Below the pieces are notes generated by a model. That model did no database searches and was not told the DNA's origin. It worked only from the letters and a program-made list of their open reading frames with translations. A program made the position numbers and the translations under genes. Below, piece by piece: positions 1 to 10,446 of a stretch of DNA of 64,000 nucleotides. The stretch's first letter is position 1. Every line of letters begins with the position of its first letter. The stretch is from Sipunculus nudus (taxonomy: Eukaryota; Annelida; Sipuncula; Golfingiida; Sipunculidae), in the NCBI GenBank assembly GCA_026874595.1, contig CM049307.1, positions 28,001,079-28,065,078 of the forward strand. Reading direction: 5' to 3'.

Positions 1-2577
1 TTGGAAACCAGAAATTAGGTCTCTGTTAACCATATCCTTCGAGCTATGGGGCCCCAAAGTACCCCCCCCCCCCCGAGTAGTCAAAAATTTCATACAAAAA
101 CTTCAATATCTCAATAACTACATCACTGATGGTCATGATTTTTGGCATACATATTGATTATGAAATGTTCCATCAGTTCCTGCAGACTTGTGGGGCCACC
201 TGTATTGTTTGATTTTTTACGATTTTTTCCTCTATTTTTGAGACCTTTAAGGATGCTGTCATCTGTTAACGTGGCACAAATCATAACGACTGGACCTAGA
301 ATCTTCATTCTCGACACACTGAGAGACCTATGAAAAGTCTCCATGGAAACCAAAATTAGGTCTCTGTTACCCATATTCTTCGAGCTATGGAGCCCTAAAG
401 TACCCCCAAGAAAAGTAAAAAATTTCATACAAAAACTTCAATATCTCATTAACTACTTGAATGATGGTCATGATTTGTGGCATAACTATTGATCATGAGA
501 TGTGTCATCTGTTCCTGCAGACTGGTGGCGCGACCTGTATCGTTCAATTTTTTACGATTTTTTCCTCTATTTTTGAGACCTTTAAGGATGCTGTCATCTG
601 TTAGCATGGCACAAATAGTAACGACTGGACCTAGAATCTTCATTCTCAACACACTAGAAGACCTATGAAAAGTCTCCATGGAAACCAGAAATTAGGTCTC
701 TGTTACCCATATCCTTTGAGCTATGGGGCCCCAAAGTACCCCCCCAGAGTAGTCAAAAATTTCATACAAAAACTTCAATATCTCAATAACTACATCAATG
801 ATTGTCATGATTTTTGGCATACATATTGATTATGAGATGTTCCATCAGTTTCTGCAGACTGGTGGCGCCACCTATGTTATCTATCAAGAGGGTACAAATT
901 GCAACAGCTGGACCTAGAAACTTCATTCTTGTCATGCAAGGAGGCCCATGAAGAGTGCCTGTGGAAACTTGAAATTAGGTCTCTGTTACCCATATCCTTC
1001 AAGCTATAGGTCTTTGAAGTATCCCTTAGAATAATGGACAATTTGATACAAAAGCTGAAGTATCTGAACAACTAATACGGAGATCATCATGATTCTTTGC
1101 ATGGATATTGACCATTAAGTGTTTTTAGCTCAGCTGACTGTAAGTCATCTGAAGTATCCCTCAGAATAATGGACAATTTGATACAAAAGCTCAAGTATCT
1201 AAACAACTATTGCAGTGATCACCATGATTCTTTGCATGGATATTGATCATGGAATGTGTCATCAGTTTCTGCAGTATGGTGGCGCCACCTGTATTTTTTT
1301 TTATTTTTACGAATTTTTTTCTCTATTTTTGAGACCTCATAAGATGCGGTCATCTGTTAACATGGCACAAATCGTAACAACTGGACCTAGAATCTTCTCT
1401 CTTGACATGCTGAGAGGCCCATGAAAAGTTTCCTTAAAAACTTGAAATTAGGTCTCTGTTACCCATAACCTCTGAGCTATGGGGCTCCGAAGTACCCCCC
1501 AGAATAATGGAAAATTTGATACAAAAGCTCAAGTATCTGAACAATTATTATATTGATCACCATGATTCTTTGCATGGATATTGATCAGGAAATGTCCGTC
1601 GTCCGTCCGGCCATCCAGGCGTCTGTCTGTTAACAGGGCACAAATCGTAACCGCTAGACCGGGAATCTTCTTACTTGAAATCCTTGGAGGTCTATGGAAA
1701 TTCTCCTTTTAAACCTGAAATTAGGTCACTGTGACCTATATTCTTCGAGCTATGGGGTTCTGAAGTACCCCCCAGAATAATGCAAAATTTAATACAAAAG
1801 CTCAAGTATCTGAACAACTAATGCATTAATCACCATGATTCTTTGCATGGATATTGATCATGGAGTGTTTCATCAATTTCCGGAGATTGGTGGCGCCACC
1901 TATATTTTTTTTATTTTTTACGATTTTTTTTCTCTACTTTTGTGATCTTTAAACATTTGGTCATCTGTAAACAGGGCACAAATCATAATGACTGGACCTA
2001 GAATCTTCTGCCCTCACCTCCAGGGAAGCCCATAAAAGGTCTACATGGAAACCCGAAATAAGGTCCCTGTTACCCATATCCTTCATGCTCTGGGGCTCCG
2101 AAGTACTCCCAAGAATAAAGATTTGGTCATCTGTTAACAGAGCACAAATTATAATGACTTGACCTAGAATCTCCTTTCTTGATATGCTGGGAGGCCCCTG
2201 AAAGTCTCCTTGTGCACCTGAAATTACATCTCTGTTACCCATATCCTTCATCCTATTTGGCTTTGAAATACCCCCCAGAATAAACATTTGGATTTGTTAA
2301 CAGGGCACAAATCATAATAACTGGACCTAGAATTTTATTTTTTGACATGCTGGGAGACCCCTGAAAAGTCATCTTGTAAACCTTGAAAATAGGTGTCTGT
2401 TACCCATATCCTTCATGCTACAGAGCTCCATAGTACCCCAATGAATATTGGATGATTTTATACAAAAGGTCAAGTTTGGAAAAAGTATTTCATTCAAATT
2501 TGACATTCAGATGATAAAATTACTTTTGTCAATGTCTTCCTGGTCAGCTGTGCGTCATGACCCCTGGGTCACTTGTT
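1..2577 (-). repeat. Family P interspersed element, tandem ~336-bp monomers (minus orientation, runs off window start)
   Basis: Diverged monomers follow one another; each holds a version of GGTGGCGCCACC next to CTGCAGACT (palindromes at 189, 524, 861, 1278 and 1889), phrases such as ATTAGGTCTCTGTTACCCAT, and a run of C after TACTTTGG. The first three are spaced 335 and 337 bp; later spacing is disturbed by insertions and deletions. The same monomers occur inverted at 11920-13240 and again at 40020-41400. The left terminus (reverse complement near 2545-2577, ACAAGTGACCCAGGGGTCAT) matches the termini at 10447 and 39612. Short open frames translated here recur between monomers because the DNA repeats; I see no sign of a real protein. 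Confidence 0.8.
1123..1152 (-). repeat. Family P terminal hairpin, embedded inside a monomer
   Basis: TTTTAGCTCAGCTGACTG followed by TAAGTCATCTGA is the inverted form of the terminal hairpin at 13248-13276. It interrupts a monomer whose left part (ACCATTAAGTGTTTTTA) also occurs uninterrupted near 11948, so this is a junction between two copies. Confidence 0.6.
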
Positions 2578-4260
2578 GATGTATTTTTCATAAACCCATA
2601 TTGGTTTCTATTTATAATATTTGTTAACACTGACTTAAGCCTAAAGCTGAAAGCTTTTGTCATAATTTTATAGTCTGTATTCAGTAGAGATATTGGACGC
2701 CAATTTTTAGGTTTTGTACGGTCTTTATCCTTTTTTTTCAACAAGTGTGATTACAGCTTGTCTCTGAGATAGTGTTAAAGAGCCATTATCCAAAGAAAAA
2801 TTGAAAGTATTACCTATTATTTGACCCAACTTATTCCAAAACGTTTTTATAAATTCTGATGTGAGGCCATCATTTCCTGGGGATATATTTGGTTTAAATG
2901 TATTCAAAGATTTCAAACATTCTTCAACAGTCAGATATCCTTCACATTTATTTTGCGTTTCAATGGTTAATTTTGGAATGTTATTATTATTTAAAAAATA
3001 TTATCTTTAAAGTCTGTTTGATTATTTGTTTGAGAAGAGTATAATTTAAGGTAGAATCTTTTCTGCTCATTTAATATATTTTGTGTACCTATTATTAGTT
3101 TTCCGTCATCATCTACCAATTTTTTATATGGTTTTTTTGTCCATTTTTTTTTCAAAATTATAAAAACACTTCGTGCTCTTTTCACCTTTTTCTACCCATC
3201 TTATTTTTGCTCTTGTTATTATTCCCTCCACTTGAGTTTCATAAAGATCATATAGTTCTTCTTGAAGCTGTTCATAGTGGTCTTTTTCCTGTTGAATATC
3301 TTCTAGAGCTTCTATTTCTCCAATAAGACACAATTCTCTTTCTTTATCATCTTTCTTTTTTTTTTGCCAATTTTATTGTTTCTTGTCTTATTTTATATTT
3401 AATGAATTCCCAGAGGCTGCTTGGATTCAGCATCTCATTTTCCTTCAGCCATTCATCAATTTAATTATTTATCAAATTTATATAATATTGATTATTAAGA
3501 AGCTGATTATTAAATTTCCAGTATATCCTTTTCCTCTTTCTTCGAATGAATTTTCTTTTATTGTAATTTTTATTCCTGAGTGATCTGACATAAAAGCTGG
3601 AGTGATAGAATTATCTGTTATTTCATCCTGTAAATGACTTGTAATAAAGTAATAGTCTAATCTACTGTAAAACTTTTTTTGTTTTTTGTCTCCATGTGTA
3701 TTGTTCTTTTTTTTGGGTTCTTGATTCTCCATATGTCATTGAGATCAAACTTACTTTTTAATTTTAAGATTTCTTTAATTACTTTTGATTTTAGAGGTGT
3801 TTGTCCACATATTTTATCTCTACTACTGAGAGCACAATTCCAGTCCCCTCCAATAATTATATTTTGTTGGTGTGTTAGCTCCATTTCATTCAATTTTTTA
3901 ATAATACTATTAAAGAACACTATTTGCTTTCCTTCATAATTTGGAGAATAGATGTTTATAATATTATATAAAATGTCGTTTACTTCTATTTGACAAATTA
4001 GTAATCGGCCCTCACTATCATTTAAAACTTTGACTATGTTATATTTAATTTGGTTTGTAAACAAACAAGCTACTCCTCTGCTGTGGTTACTCCCATGACT
4101 AAACAGAATATCCCCCCCCCCCCATTCATTTTTCCAAATATTTTCATCAGTTTTTTGGCTATAGGTCTCTTGCTATAAAATAATGTCTGCTTTATGTCTC
4201 CGTATCCAGCTAAAGATAGCTCTTCTTTTTTTAAAGGTTATAAGGCCTCTTACATTCATA
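2578..4260 (-). pseudogene. LINE ORF2 remnant: endonuclease and N-terminal reverse transcriptase (L1/Tx1-like)
   Basis: Read on the minus strand from about 4259, the translation begins MNVRGL and continues through endonuclease landmarks: a QET motif near 4168, GGDWN near 3850, and SDHSGI near 3570. Next come a linker with a WVEKGEKSTKCF motif and then reverse-transcriptase N-terminal motifs SPGNDGLTSEF and KNWRPISLLNTDYK. This order is that of L1/Tx1-clade non-LTR retrotransposons, which nick target DNA with the endonuclease and reverse-transcribe their RNA. The frame is broken by several shifts and stops, including a poly-C tract at 4112-4123 and a break near 3190-3330. The RT is cut at 2577, before the catalytic YxDD region, where a family P element begins. 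It cannot encode an active enzyme. Confidence 0.85.
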
Positions 4261-6228
4261 CTAAATATCTAGATCTCTCCTATCATGTTATTTTTTTCGT
4301 GCAGTCTGAAATAAAGCTGAATCTACATGAACCATTAAAGTTTGACTCTATATAATATATCTGAAACTTCATTGAATTTGAGTTGAAATTAAAATAATAG
4401 GTATGACATATAATACAAAGAACATTAAATATAAATGGATTGACAGCAATTTCCCAATATAACATTAAGATAATAGGTTGATTAAATACATTTTTATGCT
4501 GTCTCCCCATCAAAGTTCTGTTAAACCAGATCAATGTGCAAATATGACCAGCATTCCAACTGGCTCCTATTTCTATTTTTATTATAATTGTTTTAATATT
4601 ATCAGGTGTTTTTATAATAATAAAACAGATAATATGTTTGCTGTTTGAATATTTATATTTAATCTGAACTGAACTTTCTGTAGTTTGCAATTTATTTTGT
4701 TTACCTTGCTTCTTATAAAAAGAATTTTTGTTGAATTTAAGGTGTTATACAAATTAAACTATTTCTATATTATGTGCCAGCTAAACTATGATAGTGCTGT
4801 TATGATATACTGACAATCTGTTTCAATACAAACTAAAATTAAGTAATTCCGGTTCCTACCTTCAGTGGTGTTATGGGTTAAATGTACATACAGCAGCAAA
4901 CGGACGACGGACAATGTATCATAGCAACAACATAACAATACAACCCTGGTGCTACATCAAAATAACAAAAGCTTAATGTGCCTTTCTATTACACTTTCTC
5001 CACTCTCCTATAGGCTCGTACGAGTCTGCAGTATGAGCAGTCTCCATGATTATGTATTTAATGTGAAAATTCTCACAATAATTAACCACCCTATGTCTTC
5101 TACTATTGACATATGTACTGCTTTCAATAAAACAGAATCAGTCTGATATAAACAAGGAAAACGTTTGTATCCAGTCAGATTACAAACTTTGTTCCCATAA
5201 ACCTAATAACATACCGTTCCTTTGCTCCTTGAATTGTCGGACTTCTAACAAAGGAATATTATACATGTACACGCAGAGGTTTTATTTCCCTGTGCCATCT
5301 GACTCATTTTAACCAGCTAGTATGGTTTAATACTGGATGTCATACTATAATTACCATATTACTTTAATGCAATTTCATTTGAATTTTGAATCTCACTTAT
5401 ATCCAGAAGCTAATGTAACGGAACAGTAACACAGTTTCCAGTGTGCTAATTTCAGTTTGGCATCCGTATCTTATTTCTCAAACAGCATATGCCTGACCTC
5501 GGTTCAGTTGAATTCATGTAAATTACACTTTTATTCTCAGGATTTAAATAAAATACGGATCAGTCCAGCATTTTTTTACCTAAAAAAACATGTCCAACAA
5601 AGACAAAAACAGGGTTGTAAGCAGTAACACTTATACTCCCTCAATTCACATCAGTGTTGTTATGTTTATAATTTACAGTATGAATTATTATTTAATATGG
5701 TTCTAAGCAATTTATCACTACTATCAGCTATAAGTTTAATATATGTCAATTCTGATACAATTTATACCATGACTCCCTGGTTGCTCATTTAATAATCAAT
5801 TTCTCTTGTAAATTCAATTCTGCTATAGGAAATACTAATTTAAATATAATCTGCTTTTAACTGGAACCAAATATCATTTCACTGAAAAGGCACCTGGCCA
5901 GCCTCCTTTCATAAAAATATACCATATTATTAATCAAGTATTAACAAGTTTTTTAAACTAATGAGGCATTAAACAATAATATAAATACACCATTATCCCC
6001 TTGCTCTGTTGTTTTGTTTATGGTATCTATTACAAATCTAATTTACAAATCTAATATTACACACTAATTTTTTTCTTTTTTTTTTTCAAATCATTACACC
6101 TTCATATCCACATCATAATAATTTTTTTTATTTATTTGTTTATTTATTTATTTATTTTTTTAAATGGCTACCTGATTCCTTATTAAATATTAAAATTCTC
6201 ATGAAAACTCTAGATATACTTTAAGACA
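4261..6228. other. AT-rich non-coding stretch
   Basis: Only short AT-driven open frames are seen (for example minus 4283-4690, rich in Ile/Asn/Phe without motifs). No ORF1 for the LINE at 2578-4260 is found in this upstream position. A TTTA microsatellite lies at about 6129-6157. Confidence 0.5.
6129..6157. repeat. (TTTA)n microsatellite
   Basis: Repeated TTTA units, slightly imperfect, within a T-rich tract. Confidence 0.85.
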
Positions 6229-7560
6229 TACCGATACCAATTTACTCTGCTTTCCATAGAATATAGTTTGGAGTGACGATCTAACCAGCATTGTATAACA
6301 ATATATCATGTTATTAACAGAATAAATATGTCTTCCAACAAAACCAAGACAGACATAAATCATTTTGATTTGTAGCACTAATAAGATATACCAGTGTCAA
6401 TTTATAGATACTTTACATTCATCAGAATATGATCTTTAGCAAGGATTTGACCAGTATGGTTTAAAAGTATATCATAATATTAACCAAATGAATATTCTTT
6501 CAGCATTGTTTAAAAATATATTGTATTATTAACCAAATGAATGTGTTTTCCAGCACAGCTCAGACAGGAAGAATAATTTTGATATACCAATACCAATTTA
6601 CATGCATATACTCTGCTTTCCTCAGAATATTATTTGAAGCAATGACCTAACCAGCATTATATTAAAAGTATATCCTGATATTAACCAAATAAATGTCTTC
6701 CTTCACAACCATGACAAAACTAAATAATTTTAATTACAAGCACCTGTATGATATACCGGTGCCATGTAATGTATATTCTGCTTTCATCAGAATATGATTT
6801 GACTGAAAGAAAAGATCTGACCGGCATTATATAGTAGTATGTCATAATACTGACCAGCTGAATATGTCTTCCAGCCCAACCCAACCTGGAAAATTATTTT
6901 GAAATACCAATTTACATATGCTCTGCTTTCATTATAGTTTAATTTGAAGTAATGATCTGACCTGCATTATATAAAAGTATATTATAATATTAATCAAATA
7001 AATATGTCTTCCAGCACAACCAAGACAAGAATAAATAATCTTAATTCATAGCACTAATATTATTACCAGTACTAAGCTATATATATATTCTACCTGAAGT
7101 AAGTATTTGACCAGCATTATCTAATAGTATATTGTAATATTAACTCGATATATGTCTTCCAGCACGACTCAATGAGGAGAGGAAATTTTGAAACACCAAT
7201 TACTCACCGCAGAGTTGTTACATTTATAAACCAGTAACCCGCTACACCTTTATTTTATAATAATGCATAATAAAAAATCTAAATAATTTATCACTTCTGT
7301 TAATACTCAATCTCACTGTAACCACATTCCATTAAATATTTACAATGGCCCTCTACTAAGTTGCTTATTGAATGTTCAAATTCTAATGGAGATTTACTTC
7401 TCCTATGTAACATACTAACATAGTTATATACTCTGCTTTTAACAGAATATAATTTAACTAAAGTAAGGATCTGACCAGCATTATATAGGGATACTATCAA
7501 GTTTGTCATAATGATTAATACTTATATAAAATGTTGTCTGTCAACAAAGCAGACCCAGTA
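6229..7560. repeat. Degenerate AT-rich tandem array, ~140-200-bp units
   Basis: The phrases CTCTGCTTTCATCAGAATAT, GATCTGACCAGCATTATAT, ATATTAACCAAATAAATATG and GTCTTCCAGCACAACC recur in the same order. The CCAGCATT landmark falls near 6285, 6451, 6651, 6821, 6961, 7111 and 7474 (the last gap is about two units). Units are strongly diverged, with indels. It lies upstream of the LINE ORF1 remnant at 8249. Confidence 0.7.
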
Positions 7561-8248
7561 TGAATAGCTTCTATACACAAATAACTCTATCAAATAATCT
7601 TTTTTTTTCTAAGACTCACTGGTTTCCAATCAAACATACAAGTTCTCCTACAAATTTCATATTAAAAATTCCTGTATGATATGCTGATAAATTTAAATAT
7701 ATAAACTGCTTCAAGTTACCAAAATGAGGTTTTGACTAAAGAATGGTTCTGTAGAGCAAAAAGCACAAAACTAAAGATTACCATAATATTAACCATATCC
7801 ATGATAGTGTAGTTTTCAACACAACCAATACACTTATAGTAATTAAGTAAACTCATCCGACACTGTATTCCAGGCTTCAGTCTAACGTATCCCTACCAGA
7901 GTATCAATTACACGGTACTCCGTACAGTCTCGTGTTGACTATGAAACCGGATGTTTATATGTTTATATGGGAATGTAATATATATGTTGGTTTCAAATTA
8001 ATTATAACAAGTATAAATCAATATAAAAGTATGATTACCTTACATTGCACGTAAATAATATGTCATTTTTACATCGTCACATCTAATTTAGTATCTGCTG
8101 ACTTGAAAACTACTCTTCACATTTCTCATCAGTTGTATGGTAGCGTAACCGAGTTCATGAAGTCTCTCCTACTCAGTTGAGTCAGTTCCACTCAGGGAAA
8201 CCCCTCTGTTGAGATTTCCAGCAATAATTTATAGGAACAAACAAAGTT
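7561..8248. other. Non-coding; possible 5' leader of the LINE ORF1 copy
   Basis: No gene is seen. The last ~150 bp before the ATG at 8249 are less AT-rich than the flank and could be retrotransposon 5' UTR; this is inference from position only. Confidence 0.3.
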
Positions 8249-9075
8249 ATGTCCCCAAAAAGTCAAAGAAAGGGCAGAGGAGGGGAAAAGCCTAGTGAAA
8301 GTGAAGGAATGGAGTCAATTGAGGGCTATTTATCACGAGAAACGGAGGGTCAGCTTTCAGTTATACCAAGTCCAATGGCTGAACAGAGTCAAGGTGACCC
8401 TGGGGCATTGGAGAGACGCCTGACTGGTCTCATTAACAAAGTGACCGACAGTATGAAAGAAGCATACAAAGAGGAATGTACAAAACTCCGCACAGAGTTG
8501 AGTGAGCAAATTAAAACGGCGACAGCAGGATTCAAAGCGAGCTTAGAGCTCACTCAGAAACAGGTTCAGGATCTAACGGAGGAAAAGTCAAAGTTAGAAG
8601 AAAAGGTGAAAGTACTTGAAAGTAAGCTAGAGGATAAAGACTTAGAACTTAAGACATTAAGAAATGATATGGAAGAGTCCGTGAATGCATTAGAGAGACA
8701 CAGCAGAGAGTACAATGTACGCGTGATAGGAGTGACAGAAAACAAAGGGGAGAATGTACGACAGAAAGCTATAGAAAAGTTAGAGCAACAAGGAGCCGGC
8801 AGAATGGACGTATTAAATGAGAAAATAGAAATAGTACATCGCACAGGTCAGTGGAAAGAGACAGACACATTATGATAAGATTTTATAGCATGGATGATAG
8901 GAATGAGATACTAAAGAAAACTAAAAGTTCGGTTGTTGAAGATCTTACGAAAATGGACCTGGCACTAAAAAGAAAAGCATTGCCAATTATGAACAGAGCT
9001 TTCAACCAAGGAAAGAAAGTGAAATTTACACATGGAAGGTTGATTGTTAAAGGTCAACAAGTGCAAATTATATAA
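8249..9075 (+). pseudogene. LINE ORF1-type protein remnant (coiled coil plus RRM-like/C-terminal domain), one frameshift
   Basis: The first frame (8249-8875) opens with a basic MSPKSQRKGRGG segment and a Glu/Ser-rich region. A long heptad-type coiled coil follows, about residues 55-150 (KSKLEEKVKVLESKLEDKD), then the phrase REYNVRVIGV that starts the RNA-binding domain of L1-type ORF1 proteins. The reading then shifts at about 8845-8860 into a second frame (to 9075). That frame continues the domain with DRHIMIRFYSMDDRNEILKK and ends in GKKVKFTHGRLIVKG. In the family this protein trimerises and coats LINE RNA. No ORF2 follows, so the copy is truncated downstream and probably dead. It is opposite in strand to the LINE at 2578-4260, so it is a separate insertion. 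Confidence 0.75.
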
Positions 9076-10446
9076 CTGCCTTGAACTACAGACGAGCAGA
9101 AACCTATGGAGACGCTTACACAATGAACGGTATTAAGAAGACAAAAGGAGACGGTCACAGCTGAAGTGTCGCGGGAAAGCAATTAGGCTCACCAGATCGC
9201 CATCTGTTAGACAGCAAAGGAACCAAAACCGGCATGGAGTAGGAGGTCGCATCTACACAATTACAAAATAAATAATAGTCGATCAATTTCAGAGGTTATT
9301 CTTATACATGTGGCAGTCGTTCCGTCGTTATTAAATTTATTTTTGACCTAGGTATGATTTATGTCCGATCACACGCGAGTCTGAATAAAAAAAGGTTGGT
9401 TCTTCTATACCTAATAGTGTATTTAGTGAAAAACAGTCCTACCGTGTATCAATGGCATAGAAGGCAGCGGGACGGACAGGTGTGGTGGATCTGCTTGAGT
9501 ATATTTCGCCTTTTTTCATAGCTGCGGATATAATTAGTATTTCTGGTTAGCTCTTTGAACGAATACATGTATAATGGTTAATAACGAATTATGTTGGAAA
9601 ACATTTGTTATAATTGAGCAATTAAGATACGCTATACTTCAAAAACACATTTCCCCCTGGAACACCTCTTTCTATCAATTTGATAAATTACGATTTGTTT
9701 TCACAGTATATGGTATTTTTTTGTGTTGAAGCTTTTAGTAGAGGATTTGCTGGTGTCAATGTGATAAACATCTATAAATAATGTTGTTCAATTTAAAAAG
9801 ATGTTCAGATATTTAAGTGTAAAATAAGGTAAAGGTAACAATTCACTGAAATACTGCATGTGTCCTCTGCAAATGAACATACTCTTCGCATTCCCACACC
9901 ACGTACATTCTCTATGCAATACCATAGCGTGATATCATATAAAACAAATCTATATGATGAAATCCGTCTTTCATATCATAATTGACTAATAAGTAATCCT
10001 AATACAAACACTGATTTTCAAAAGGATACTTTTAATATTATTTAATGTTTTATATTGTTTAATTGAAGACAATTTCCCCTTTATTAGCTGGGATTCCAAA
10101 ATATTAATATATTAATTCCAACGTTTCTGCGTAAATCCTGACTAATCACATGACTGGGGAACATAAACTGGTCAAAATAATCCTTAATTTATTAGCTAGA
10201 AAAATTTATTAACTAGTTAACTATATTAACTAGTTATATGTGACCAAAATTATTATATCAAAGTGGTGTAAACAGGATCAAGGAACACAAAATCATTCTT
10301 ACCTGATAATTGGTATAATAAACATGTTTTTGGTGAATTCATCAATCCTTAATGCCGTATGGATGTGAAAAATTCTTCTTATTTTGTTTGCTAAAAGGTT
10401 AAACTTTTGTAATGGATACGAGTTTTCTGTCGAAACTGTTCACATT
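9076..10446. other. No recognisable gene
   Basis: The first ~200 bp may be retrotransposon inter-ORF or 3' sequence. The rest is AT-rich with no supported open frame, RNA or repeat. Confidence 0.4.

Noticed and set aside
123-428. Open frames in family P monomers with recurring peptides (SILKGLKNRGKN and similar), also at 449-679 and 12452-12673
   Set aside because: They recur because the DNA monomer repeats, on either strand relative to one another, with frames broken between units; no start, domain or codon bias supports a protein.
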